Below are positions 26,139 to 35,724 of a stretch of 64,000 bases of DNA, in pieces. Under the pieces are notes generated by a model. The model worked only from the letters and a program-made list of their open reading frames with translations. It did no database searches and was not told the DNA's origin. The translations under genes were made by a program, and so were the position numbers. Position 1 is the stretch's first letter. Every line of letters starts with the position of its first letter. The DNA is from DATFVA01 sp963764235 (lineage in GTDB: Bacteria; Bacteroidota; Ignavibacteria; Ignavibacteriales; Ignavibacteriaceae), in NCBI GenBank assembly GCA_963764235.1, contig CAVXRO010000006.1, positions 558,001-622,000 on the forward strand, written 5' to 3'.

Positions 26139-29100
26139 TTAATTTTCAGGCTTCAGAATAACACCTTTATTCTTGTGCCTGTTCATTTTTACAGTTACCG
26201 GCTTATCGAAACGAAGCAGCGTTGTATACATCTTTTTCTCTGTTGGTTTCTGTGACAGCAGCCAGTCCCAATTTATATATCCTTCGTGTTTGTGGCTGTC
26301 GATAGTAAAATATCCTATCATAAACGAAGTAATATTCTGAAAAAAGTGAGAACCCTGAGATGGTGCAACAGAAAATTCCTTAAATCCTGATTCAACTATT
26401 GTCCTTGCACCCGCTATCTGTTCCCACTTGACAGGAATTCCCAGCCACGGATCCAGTGTTCCCCATCTTCCCATCCCTATCAGCAGGTAGGGTCTGTTAG
26501 CATCCATCAGGATTGAATTAAACAGGCTTACTTCCTTCGCAACATCACGTGATCTTGCCCGATCAAATTTATCGGGGTCTACGAGAACTATATCGTAAAT
26601 ATCATTTATAATACCATTGCCGAGAACCTGCGTGCTCGTACAGATAAGGTCAGCCTTATCAAGATCCTCAATGTTAAAGTTATCTGATTCTCTGTTGATT
26701 ACCAGCGGTCTCATTTGAAGCAGACCGAATTCCTTCGGCTTATTTTTTCCCGAAGTCATATTGACGGCAAATTCAATCTCAATAGGAGTTCCCATACCCC
26801 ACGTACCCATATCAAGCAAAAGCTCAAGTATCTCAGGGAGAGGGAAGAGCTTGTACTTCAGAAGAGGTGCAAACGTTACCACTCTCATTCCGGGTCTTGA
26901 GATACCATCGGATATCGTATCATTATCCGGCGAGTAGGTTGAGCCTACATAAGCGAGTGTGCCGTCAGACTCTGCGGATTCTATTGGGTACTGCTTAAGT
27001 AAAGTATCCTGTGTGGAAAATTCAAACGTGTGGTTGCTCAACATCTGAAGAGCGAAGAATTCCCGCTGACTTGTATTGAGGGATTCGTCTACCGAATAGA
27101 ACTGTATCAGGTCTGTCGGATACTTTGGACAAAACCTCACCGTGTTCCCTCCATCAACCACAGTCTTTCCTAATCCGAGTGCAACTGTGACAATTCCATC
27201 TCCGGGATTCTGGGGAGGAAGAGGGTAGAAGTTATATGATTTTGCCACCCCTGAAATATCAGGATAAAATCTTTCGTTGTAAGCTTCACCCACCATCTTC
27301 TGAATTATTACGGCCATTTTTTCTTCTTCTAAACGGTATGAGGTAAACCTGATATAATTTTTTGCGCCCTGGTAAAAAGTGGAAGCGTAGACTTTCTTTA
27401 TCGTGTTTAGAAGATCATTTAGTCGTGCCAGTGAGTTATGATGATTATTCGGCAGCATAAATGTCCTGTATACACCGGCGAATGGATGATACTGCGAGTC
27501 CTCGAGCAGACTGGACGAACGGACCGCCAGCGGAGTGTGCATCAGGTCAAGAAATGCCGCAAGCTCACCGAGAATATCCTCCGGAAAGCTCTCCGCCTCA
27601 ACGAATCTTCTTGTTATTTCTTCATCGCTGCTGCAGTTTAATGCAAAAGTTCTGAGATCATTTCCATCCAGGAATTCATCAAAAACCTCGGTGCCGAGAA
27701 CTACGCCGGCAGGTACAATTATTTTAATATCCTGGAACTGATTTCTGACATTATAGTTGTTCACAAGGGTATTTACAAATCCAAGACCTCTGGCCTTCCC
27801 GCCGAGGGAACCGCCTCCGATCCTTGCGAAAGTGCTGTTAGGATCAAATATTTCCTTGTAGAAATCAGTTATAATTCCCCTCTGCCTGTTGTGCCGGTAA
27901 TTCCTTAATGTCTGGATGAGATATTCTCGCAGGTCTTCAATACCCGGATAATCGGTCACTTTCCTGGGCCGGAGTTTATGTGCAAGCCAGAATTCAGTTC
28001 TTGCTTTAAGCCAGTTGGAGAAATGATTTCGTTCTGCATGATACCTGATACTGTCTTCAGGAATGATCTTAAGCTGCTCTTCAAGACTGCGCAAATCATT
28101 TGCTCTTCCTACCTCAACTCCTTCAGAAGTCCGGAAAACAAAATCACCAAAACTGAAGTAGTGATTAAGAAAGTTTCTTACCTCATTTAACAGGATAGGT
28201 GAATCCTTCATTACAAAAGTAGCTCCTGAATCCTTTGCACCTTTTTCATTTTGGGGATTATTTGAGAGCAATAGGATAGGAATATCAGTATGTTCCTTTT
28301 TTACGTTTAAGGCGAATTCAATTCCTGCATGAGGATCATTCTGCCCATGATGAGGGAAATCAATATCCGATATTATCCCAAGAATGAACTCTTTATATTT
28401 TTCGTAATATTCCCATGCTTCCTCATAAGTTGAGCAGAGGAGTATCTTTGGACGTGCTCTCATCCTCAGGAATTTATGTGAAAGATTTATTCCTTCGGAT
28501 ATCAGCCGCTGCGACTGCTTCAGCATTTCAGTATAAATAAGAGGAAGAAAAGAGGAATAATAACGCAGGTTATCTTCAATGGCAATTACGACCTGAACAC
28601 CTACCATCTTTGTGTCGTGTTCAATATTCATCCTGTCTTCAAGGTACTTTATAATCGCAATTATAATTCTGAAATCTCCCTGCCATACGAAAATCTTATC
28701 GAATACAGAAGTATCTTCGTTAAGAAGAAGAGTATTCAGTTCCAGGTTATCATGCGCGAGGAGTACGATGGGAATTTTCAGTCCCGACTCTTTTGCCAGC
28801 CTCGCAAAATTAATTGCATGCATATCCTCGATATGCAGAGTCGTAATAATAAGGTCGAACCTGTTCTCTTCTTTTGCCAGTTTTATGGCTTCGTGCCCGC
28901 TGGAAACCCTGGTCAGTTCTGGTGAGTGGCTTAGGTTTAATCCCTGATATTCATTACGTATAAGTTCGTAAAGTCTGCCGTCCTCTTCGAAGAGATAAAG
29001 ATCGTACAAGCTGGAGACAAGCAGAATATCCCTGATGCGGAGGCGCATTAGATTCTGGAATCCCTGGAACCGGTTACCGTAACCATGCTCCACCCAGAGA

Positions 29101-29141
29101 TCATCGAACGTTGTTCTTATCTGCTCAAAGTTAGCTTTCAA
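26139..29141 (-). CDS. tandem receiver-like / PPDK-type ATP-grasp protein (copy 1)
   Basis: 1000 residues. Residues about 36-170 form a receiver-like domain whose acceptor aspartate is missing (DLIITTLHIEDM). Residues 230-330 form a second receiver in which Asp259 (IISDIDFP) is at the phosphoacceptor place. After a helical linker (RNHFSNWLKARTEFWLAHKLRPRK) the segment 440-840 is the ATP-grasp domain of pyruvate phosphate dikinase/PEP synthase (GGSLGGKARGL, LAVRSSSLLEDS, FAGVYRTFM, GLGKTVVDGG, LLQMRPLV). The phosphohistidine swivel and the PEP barrel of those enzymes are absent, and a conserved extra C-terminal domain (YLLIGMGRWGTLDPWLGIPV) takes their place. It may be a phosphotransfer regulator; its paralog is at 31112-34093, and both follow gdhA genes. 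Confidence 0.8.
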   Translation of the reverse strand: MKANFEQIRTTFDDLWVEHGYGNRFQGFQNLMRLRIRDILLVSSLYDLYLFEEDGRLYELIRNEYQGLNLSHSPELTRVSSGHEAIKLAKEENRFDLIITTLHIEDMHAINFARLAKESGLKIPIVLLAHDNLELNTLLLNEDTSVFDKIFVWQGDFRIIIAIIKYLEDRMNIEHDTKMVGVQVVIAIEDNLRYYSSFLPLIYTEMLKQSQRLISEGINLSHKFLRMRARPKILLCSTYEEAWEYYEKYKEFILGIISDIDFPHHGQNDPHAGIEFALNVKKEHTDIPILLLSNNPQNEKGAKDSGATFVMKDSPILLNEVRNFLNHYFSFGDFVFRTSEGVEVGRANDLRSLEEQLKIIPEDSIRYHAERNHFSNWLKARTEFWLAHKLRPRKVTDYPGIEDLREYLIQTLRNYRHNRQRGIITDFYKEIFDPNSTFARIGGGSLGGKARGLGFVNTLVNNYNVRNQFQDIKIIVPAGVVLGTEVFDEFLDGNDLRTFALNCSSDEEITRRFVEAESFPEDILGELAAFLDLMHTPLAVRSSSLLEDSQYHPFAGVYRTFMLPNNHHNSLARLNDLLNTIKKVYASTFYQGAKNYIRFTSYRLEEEKMAVIIQKMVGEAYNERFYPDISGVAKSYNFYPLPPQNPGDGIVTVALGLGKTVVDGGNTVRFCPKYPTDLIQFYSVDESLNTSQREFFALQMLSNHTFEFSTQDTLLKQYPIESAESDGTLAYVGSTYSPDNDTISDGISRPGMRVVTFAPLLKYKLFPLPEILELLLDMGTWGMGTPIEIEFAVNMTSGKNKPKEFGLLQMRPLVINRESDNFNIEDLDKADLICTSTQVLGNGIINDIYDIVLVDPDKFDRARSRDVAKEVSLFNSILMDANRPYLLIGMGRWGTLDPWLGIPVKWEQIAGARTIVESGFKEFSVAPSQGSHFFQNITSFMIGYFTIDSHKHEGYINWDWLLSQKPTEKKMYTTLLRFDKPVTVKMNRHKNKGVILKPEN

Positions 29142-29145
29142 AAAA

Positions 29146-29511
29146 TTATTTTCCTTTCAGGGAAATTAAACCCAAAATACCATGGACCAGTAACAAAAAT
29201 GGAAACAGTATGATAATTCTATCCCTATGCTGCCATAGAAAGCTGTTATCAAGAAAATACCGGTATATAATATAAAATAGGATAATAATGAATGAGATTA
29301 TAAAAATCGAATACTTCATAAGTTGATATGAAATAAACCAATAGTTGTCCTCTCCAGAAATCTCTATTGTATCAAGTATCAACGGACGCAGAGCAAAAAA
29401 TGCAAGGAAAGCGAGTGCCTGAGAACCAAAGAAAATAATCAAGATGACAGTAGTAAGTCCTACTATTATTTCGAAGGAATAAGCAAACAATAAATTTTTA
29501 TATACTCTCAT
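29146..29511 (-). CDS. small four-helix membrane protein, family unknown
   Basis: 121 residues starting MRVYKNLLFAYSFEI; the open frame reaches 21 codons further upstream, but that part lies in the intergenic repeat. Four hydrophobic segments can be seen (IIVGLTTVILIIFFG, LAFLAFFALRPLIL, SIFIISFIIILFYIIY and IILFPFLLLVHGILGLI). It ends 4 bases before the start of ATP-grasp copy 1. The second copy of the gdhA-ATP-grasp unit has no such gene. No family recognised. Confidence 0.6.
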   Translation of the reverse strand: MRVYKNLLFAYSFEIIVGLTTVILIIFFGSQALAFLAFFALRPLILDTIEISGEDNYWFISYQLMKYSIFIISFIIILFYIIYRYFLDNSFLWQHRDRIIILFPFLLLVHGILGLISLKGK

Positions 29512-29527
29512 CCGATTCCTCGGTAAG

Positions 29528-29622
29528 TGCCGCGAAGACGCTAAGGCACAAAGTAAGTTTTTAATAATTGCCACGAAGCGCTAAGGTACAAAGTTAGTTT
29601 TTTAAGAATTACCTTCGTGGCA
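29528..29622. repeat. two tandem 41-bp repeats plus an inverted partial copy
   Basis: Copies at 29528-29568 and 29569-29609 share TGCCnCGAAG, GCTAAGGnACAAAGT and TTTTTAA. An inverted 12-base piece, ACCTTCGTGGCA, follows at 29611-29622. The phrase CGCTAAGGCACAAAG is a familiar dispersed intergenic repeat of Bacteroidota-like genomes. It lies between gdhA and the small membrane protein gene on the minus strand and could shape or end the gdhA transcript. Confidence 0.7.
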
Positions 29623-29649
29623 ACCATACGAATAATTAAATCTACTTAA

Positions 29650-31011
29650 TTACACCACACCCTGGTCCATCATGGCGTCTGCAACCTTCAGGAACCCGCC
29701 AATATTGGCACCATTAACAAGGTTGCCCGGCGTACCGAACCTGTCAGACATATCGACGCAGGTTTTATGAATACTCTTCATTATCATCTGCAGACGCTGG
29801 TCAACTTCCTCTCTTGTCCATGGGAGTCTCATACTATTCTGCGCCATCTCGAGTCCCGACACAGCAACGCCGCCTGCATTGGCTGCTTTTGCAGGTCCAT
29901 AAAGGATCTTATGGTCGAGGAACAATTTTACACCATCAAGTGTCGTGGGCATATTCGCACCTTCGGAGACAACATAGACACCATTTTTAATGAGGTTTTG
30001 GGCATCCTTACCGTTTATTTCATTCTGAGTAGCGCTTGGGAATGCGCATTGGGCTTTATTCTCCCACATAGGATTATGATCGGCATTAGGATCAAGCTCA
30101 GTGTAAACAGCGTGCTTATATTTATCCACATATTCTTTCATCCTTCCGCGCCTTACATTTTTCAGTTCCATCACGAATTCAAGTTTCTTATGGTCGATCC
30201 CTGCGTCATCGTAAATGAATCCGTTTGAATCTGATAACGTTACAGCCTTTGCCCCGAGATCAAGCAGTTTTTCTACTGTATACTGGGCAACGTTACCGCT
30301 TCCCGAAACCAGGCAGGTTTTTCCCTCAAGGGATTCACCCCTTGAAGCCAGCATTTCAGCTGCGAAATAAACTGCGCCGTAACCCGTTGCTTCAGGACGG
30401 ATCAGGGAACCGCCCCAGTTAAGTCCTTTACCCGTCAGAACACCTGTGAACTCATTGCTTAATTTTTTGTATTGTCCGAATAAGAATCCAATCTCTCTTC
30501 CGCCCACACCTATATCGCCGGCGGGAACGTCAGTATTTGGTCCGATATGACGAAACAGTTCGCTCATAAATGCCTGGCAGAACCTCATTATTTTCATATC
30601 ACTCTTTCCCTTGGGGTCGAAATCGGAACCTCCTTTTCCGCCGCCCATAGGAAGAGTGGTTAAACTGTTTTTAAACACCTGTTCAAATGCGAGAAACTTA
30701 AGGATGCCCTGGTTAACAGAAGGGTGGAACCTTAATCCTCCTTTATAAGGACCGATTGCACTGTTCATTTCTATCCTGAAACCACGGTTGATGTGTACCT
30801 CTCCCTGTTCATCAACCCATGGCACCCTGAAGGTGATTGTTCTTTCCGGTTCAATAATTCTTTCGAGGATTCTTGCGGCTCTGTATTCGGGATGTCTGTC
30901 CAGTACAAGCGCTAAAGATTCAGCTACCTCTTCAACGGCCTGATGGAATTCCGGTTCGGCGGGGTTTTTGGCTTTAACCTCGGCCATTAGGTTTTTGACG
31001 TACTCTGACAT
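29650..31011 (-). CDS. gdhA: NADP-type glutamate dehydrogenase
   Basis: 453 residues of the hexameric bacterial GdhA type (E. coli length 447). It makes glutamate from 2-oxoglutarate and ammonia. Motifs: NRGFRIEMNSAIGPYKGGLR, LTTLPMGGGKGGSDFDPKG with the catalytic lysine, DVPAGDIGVGGREIGFLFGQ with the catalytic aspartate, VSGSGNVAQYTVEKL for the dinucleotide and GGVAVSGLEMAQNS. It is distinct from the two shorter ELFV paralogs and very similar to the broken copy at 34152-35493. It follows ATP-grasp copy 2 by 100 bases and precedes the small membrane protein and ATP-grasp copy 1 on the same strand. Confidence 0.95.
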   Translation of the reverse strand: MSEYVKNLMAEVKAKNPAEPEFHQAVEEVAESLALVLDRHPEYRAARILERIIEPERTITFRVPWVDEQGEVHINRGFRIEMNSAIGPYKGGLRFHPSVNQGILKFLAFEQVFKNSLTTLPMGGGKGGSDFDPKGKSDMKIMRFCQAFMSELFRHIGPNTDVPAGDIGVGGREIGFLFGQYKKLSNEFTGVLTGKGLNWGGSLIRPEATGYGAVYFAAEMLASRGESLEGKTCLVSGSGNVAQYTVEKLLDLGAKAVTLSDSNGFIYDDAGIDHKKLEFVMELKNVRRGRMKEYVDKYKHAVYTELDPNADHNPMWENKAQCAFPSATQNEINGKDAQNLIKNGVYVVSEGANMPTTLDGVKLFLDHKILYGPAKAANAGGVAVSGLEMAQNSMRLPWTREEVDQRLQMIMKSIHKTCVDMSDRFGTPGNLVNGANIGGFLKVADAMMDQGVV

Positions 31012-31111
31012 TTATGCCTCCTGTGTGGTTGTATTGTTAATTACACCAGCGTAAATCAGGAGTTTGGGTTTTACGCATCCGATAGGTGAGTGAAAACTCT
31101 CACCGGTGATA

Positions 31112-34093
31112 TCAGGATTCCGGTTTTAAAATAATTCCTTTATTCTTACTCCCATTAATTTTTACAATTACAGGTTTATCGAATTTTAAATGCTTTGTGA
31201 ACCCCATTTCATTAACAGGTTTTTGTTTTGCCAGCCAATCCCAGTCAATAAACCCTGAATCAGTGTCGCTGTTCACGGTAAAATAGCCGACTTTAAATGA
31301 GGTTATGTTCTGGAAGAAATGCGATCCCTGTGAAGGAGTCACATTGAAATCCTTGAAGCCTGACTCAACTATTGTTGATGCACCTGAGATCTGATCCCAG
31401 GTTACAGGAATACCGAGCCAGTGATCAAGACTTCCCCATCTCCCGACACCGATCAGGAGGTACGGAGTTTTGCTATTAAGGAGTTTAGAATTAATCTGGC
31501 TGACTTCAAAAGCAACGTTTCTGCTTTTTGCTCTGTCGTACTTGTTAATATCAACATATACGATATCGTATATATCTGTCATTGCACCATTTCCCAGAAC
31601 CTGGCTGCTTTGACAAAGGATTTTATCACGGGTGTCATGATCTACATCCAGTTCTTCGAGCTCGTGACTGATAACGAGGGGACGCATCTGAAGAAGAGCA
31701 AATTCCTTAGGCTGATTTTCCTCTACCTTCAGGTTTACAGCAAATTCTATCTCTATGGGGACACCCATCCCCCAGGTTCCAATATCCAGTATAAGGTCGA
31801 GTATTTCTGCTAAGGGAAATGCTTTATGTTTTAATATCGGCGCAAAGGTGACTACCCGTTTGCCAACCCGGGAGATGCCATCATAAACCGCGTCATTTTC
31901 AGGGGAATAAGTTGAACCAACAAAGTACAAAGTCTGATCCTCCTCTGCTACAGAGAGATCAAATTTCTTTACAAACTGGTCAGGGGACCATTTTGCTGTA
32001 GGCGACCCTCCGCCGCTGTAAAGGAGAGAATAAAAGTCCTGCTGAGCATTCCTGAGTGTTTCTTTAGTTGAAAAGAACTGAAGCATATGCCTCGGGTATT
32101 TAGGGCAGAACCTTACCACATTACCGCCGTCTACAACAGTCTTTCCCAAACCGAGAGCGACCATTGCGATACCATCAGAGGATTTCTGAGGAGGAACTGG
32201 ATAGAAATTGTATGATTTAGCTACTCCGGCAAAATCCGGATAAAACCTGCCGTCTCTCCTGGCTCCGACGAGCCGCTGGATAATTACCGCCATCTTTTCT
32301 TCTTCCAGGCGGTAATCGGTTGCCTTCATATAATCTTTTGCCTTCTTATAGAAGGTTGAGGCATACACACTCTTAATGCAATTGAGCAGTTCGGCAAGAC
32401 GGATAGCCGGATCAGGATGATTATTAGGAATCATGTATGTCTCATATACCCCGGCAAAGGGCTGGAATTGGGAATCTTCGAGTAGACTCGATGACCGGAT
32501 TGCAAGAGGCTCTCTCACCGCTTCCAAAAACTCTGAAAGTTTATCGCTGAGTTCGGGAGGAAACTTTTCAGCTTCAATAAACCTTCTAGTAATTTCGGCA
32601 TCATCATTTGAACTTAAGGCAAAAACATCAAGCTGATTCTCTATTAGAAATTCATCAAAATAATCCGTTGCAATGACTACAGCAGAGGGAACATTAAGCT
32701 CTACTGATTCAAACCTGTCTTTGATCTTATTATGGTTTATAAGGATGTTTATAAAACCGAGTCCTCTGGCCTTCCCTCCAAGTGAGCCTGTCCCTATCCT
32801 GGCAAAACTATTTTTTATATCAAAAGTTTCTTTATTGAATTCTGTTATGATACCCTTCAGCCGGTATTCCTGGTAGTTCCGCAATGATCTCAGAAGATGC
32901 TGTCTCAGTTCATCTACTGATCTGAAATCGGAAACTTTCCGTGGACGAAGTTTATGAGCCAGCCAGAATTCAGTTCTGGCTTTTAACCATTTGGAGAAAT
33001 GATTCCGTTCGGCATGAAACATCAGGCTCTCATCAGGAATCTTCCTGATATATTCTTCAAGAGCTTTCATATTTGTAGCTCTTCCTACTTCAGAACCATC
33101 GGGAAGCTGAAAAACGAAGTCTCCGAATCCAAAGTTATTCATCATAAAGTCGCGCAGTTCATGAAGAAGTCTCGGCGAACCCTTCTGAATAAAATTAGCG
33201 CCGGCGGAATAAGCTTTTACAGCAAAATCGGCATTACTGGATTGTAGAAGTATAGGAATGTCTTTCTGTCTGTTTTTCACTTCGCGTGTAAATTTTATTC
33301 CTGCTTCCGAATCTCTTTCTCCATGGTGTTTGAAATTGCTGTCAGTTATAATTCCGAGAATCGACTCCTCATATTTTTCGAAATAACCCCATGCTTCTTC
33401 GTAAGTAGTGCTGAGAAGAATCTTCGGCCTTGCTCTCATCCTCAGGAACTTGTGAGTTAAGTTCACTCCCTCAGTAATCAAACGCTGCGACTGGTTAAAT
33501 ATCTCGGTATAAATAAGCGGCAGATAGGCCGAATAGAACTTGACATTATCTTCTACAAGGATAATAACTTGAACACCCACTGTCGCCACATCACTCTCAA
33601 CATTCATCCTGTCTTCGGCATACTTAATAATACCGAGCAGCAGTCTGTAATCCCCCTGCCAGATAAATATTCTGTCAAGAGCCGAGATATCATGACGAGA
33701 TATGAGCTCCTTGCGTTCCTTGTTATCATAAGCGAGCAGGATTATCGGGGTCTTAACTCCTGCCGCCTTCACTTTATCCGCAAACGTAATCACATGCATA
33801 TCCTCGATATGCAGAGTAATAATGATCAGATCAAACTGGTTTTCTGAAGTAATTAGTTCGAGGGCCTCTTCACCGGTTGTTACATGAGTAATCTCGGGAG
33901 CCTGGCTCAGGTTGAGGTTCTGGTATTCCTGCCTGATAAGTTCGTACAATCTGCCGTCTTCTTCAAACAGGTAAAAATCGTAGAAGCTTGAGACGAGTAA
34001 AATTTCACGGATTTTGTACCGCATCAGCTTCTGGAACCGTTTGATGCGGTTTGAAAAGATGTCTTCTAAATGAAAAGTCTGGATTTTACTCAT
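31112..34093 (-). CDS. tandem receiver-like / PPDK-type ATP-grasp protein (copy 2)
   Basis: 993 residues, colinear with the 1000-residue protein at 26139-29141 and similar along its whole length. The first receiver also lacks its aspartate (DLIIITLHIEDM). The second has ITDSNF where copy 1 has ISDIDF, so an aspartate is kept. The ATP-grasp region shows GTGSLGGKARGLGF, LAIRSSSLLEDSQ, FAGVYETYM, ALGLGKTVVDGG and LLQMRPLVI; the extra domain has YLLIGVGRWGSLDHWLGIPV. The phosphohistidine swivel is again absent. It starts 58 bases after the broken gdhA copy, with a GC-rich hairpin in the gap. The repeated neighbourhood suggests that it works with glutamate dehydrogenase. Confidence 0.8.
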   Translation of the reverse strand: MSKIQTFHLEDIFSNRIKRFQKLMRYKIREILLVSSFYDFYLFEEDGRLYELIRQEYQNLNLSQAPEITHVTTGEEALELITSENQFDLIIITLHIEDMHVITFADKVKAAGVKTPIILLAYDNKERKELISRHDISALDRIFIWQGDYRLLLGIIKYAEDRMNVESDVATVGVQVIILVEDNVKFYSAYLPLIYTEIFNQSQRLITEGVNLTHKFLRMRARPKILLSTTYEEAWGYFEKYEESILGIITDSNFKHHGERDSEAGIKFTREVKNRQKDIPILLQSSNADFAVKAYSAGANFIQKGSPRLLHELRDFMMNNFGFGDFVFQLPDGSEVGRATNMKALEEYIRKIPDESLMFHAERNHFSKWLKARTEFWLAHKLRPRKVSDFRSVDELRQHLLRSLRNYQEYRLKGIITEFNKETFDIKNSFARIGTGSLGGKARGLGFINILINHNKIKDRFESVELNVPSAVVIATDYFDEFLIENQLDVFALSSNDDAEITRRFIEAEKFPPELSDKLSEFLEAVREPLAIRSSSLLEDSQFQPFAGVYETYMIPNNHPDPAIRLAELLNCIKSVYASTFYKKAKDYMKATDYRLEEEKMAVIIQRLVGARRDGRFYPDFAGVAKSYNFYPVPPQKSSDGIAMVALGLGKTVVDGGNVVRFCPKYPRHMLQFFSTKETLRNAQQDFYSLLYSGGGSPTAKWSPDQFVKKFDLSVAEEDQTLYFVGSTYSPENDAVYDGISRVGKRVVTFAPILKHKAFPLAEILDLILDIGTWGMGVPIEIEFAVNLKVEENQPKEFALLQMRPLVISHELEELDVDHDTRDKILCQSSQVLGNGAMTDIYDIVYVDINKYDRAKSRNVAFEVSQINSKLLNSKTPYLLIGVGRWGSLDHWLGIPVTWDQISGASTIVESGFKDFNVTPSQGSHFFQNITSFKVGYFTVNSDTDSGFIDWDWLAKQKPVNEMGFTKHLKFDKPVIVKINGSKNKGIILKPES

Positions 34094-34104
34094 TAAATAA
34101 TTCT

Positions 34105-34127
34105 GGGGCTGTCTGCGGGACAGCCCC
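34105..34127. repeat. GC-rich hairpin between the broken gdhA and ATP-grasp copy 2
   Basis: GGGGCTGTC (34105-34113) pairs with GACAGCCCC (34119-34127) over 5 bases. The core GGCTGTCT...GACAGCC is that of the dispersed repeat at 20603-20641. On the transcript it lies just upstream of the ATP-grasp start, with no T tract after it. It may be a processing or stability signal, or simply a small copy of the repeat. Confidence 0.6.
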
Positions 34128-34151
34128 GGTTAAAAAATAAAACGCCAATAA

Positions 34152-35493
34152 TTATACTAAGCCCTGGTCAAGCATTGCATCGGCAACTTTGAGGAAACCC
34201 GCAATGTTTGCCCCGTTAACGTAATTTCCCTTTGTTCCAAATCTTTCCGCAGTATGAACACAGGTATCATGGATATTCTTCATAATCATCTGTAAGCGTG
34301 AATCAACTTCTTCCTTGGGCCATGGGAGACGCATACTGTTCTGCGACATCTCTAAACCCGAAGTTGCTACTCCGCCCGCATTCGAAGCTTTACCCGGTGA
34401 AAATAATATCTTTGCTTCCTTAAATACTTTGTATGCTTCAATCGTTGTGGGCATATTAGCACCTTCACAAACACATATACAGCCGTTCTTAAGCAATTCT
34501 TTAGCATCTTCTTCAAAAATTTCATTCTGGGTTGCGCACGGCATTGCCACATCAACTTTAACACCCCATGGTCTTTTACCTTCGTGGAATTCAACTTTGA
34601 ATTTGTCTGCGTAATCTTTAACCCTGTCATTAGCGCTTGAGCGCATTTGAAGCATGTAATCAATTTTCTCACCTTTAATTCCGTCTTTATCATAAACAAA
34701 TCCGTCAGGACCCGAGAGGGTTACAACTTTTCCGCCCAGCTGATCAATCTTCTGAACAGCACCCCACGCAACGTTACCGAATCCGGATAACCGAAAATTT
34801 TACCTTCTATATCCATGTCCTATTGTTTTTAACATTTCGTGTGCAAAATATACTGCACCGTAACCTGTAGCTTCAGGACGAATAAGAGAACCTCCCCAGT
34901 TCAATCCTTTGCCTGTAAGAACACCGGTAAACTCATTTCTTAATCTTTTATACTGACCGAACAGATAACCGATTTCTCTTGCGCCAACACCGATATCACC
35001 TGCTGGAACATCAGTATTAGGTCCGATATGACGGAATAATTCAGTCATAAAACTCTGGCAGAATCTCATAACTTCATTATCGCTTTTTCCTTTAGGATCG
35101 AAATCCGAGCCGCCTTTTCCGCCGCCCATAGGAAGGGTTGTTAAACTGTTTTTAAATACTTGTTCGAACGCTAAAAATTTAAGGATACCCATATTTACAG
35201 AAGGGTGAAATCGCAATCCGCCTTTATAAGGCCCGATCGCACTGTTCATTTCAATTCTGAAACCACGGTTTATATGAATATCACCCTGGTCATCCATCCA
35301 GGGTACTCGGAACATAATAACTCTTTCCGGTTCTGTCATTCTTTCCAGGATTCTTGCCTGAGCGGTACTCCGGATGTCTTTCCAATACAAGATCCAGAGA
35401 ATCAAATACTTCTTCAACTGCCTGATGAAATTCAGGCTCACTCGGATTAAGTGCTCTAACTTTAGACAGCACATTTTGAGCATATTCGGTCAT
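34152..35493 (-). pseudogene. gdhA: second gdhA copy broken by three single-base indels
   Basis: The whole 447-codon NADP-type glutamate dehydrogenase can be followed, but in changing frames. The start MTEYAQNVLSKVRAL reads to HPEYR; an extra G near 35358 shifts the frame to ARILERMTEPE. That frame runs through the catalytic LTTLPMGGGKGG and DVPAGDIGVGAREIG. An extra G near 34816 causes a stop at 34800, and a missing base near 34785 restores the frame (GFGNVAWGAVQ) to the normal end. The total length of 1342 bases is 3n+1, as expected from +1 +1 -1. No large deletion is present and motifs are conserved, so inactivation is recent or the sequence has indel errors. Confidence 0.85.
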
Positions 35494-35724
35494 GACTTTC
35501 CTTTGGATTAAAATTTAAGATTTGCTCCCGTATGGAGATATGTTGTACAAACATTTTTTTCTACAAAAGCGTGCATAATTATAAAATTTACACAAGAAAA
35601 ATTAGCAATTCTTTTGATCAAAAACTCAGTAATCATCCGGAAATCTTATTTTCTTGCTTGCTTCCCCGTATGTTAATAAGTTTAAGAAGTGTCTTTTTTA
35701 GAGTATAAAAATTAAGGTATCACA

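Noticed and set aside
34367..34699. 110-codon frame overlapping the broken gdhA copy
   Set aside because: It is an out-of-frame shadow of the conserved GDH sequence with no sense motifs.
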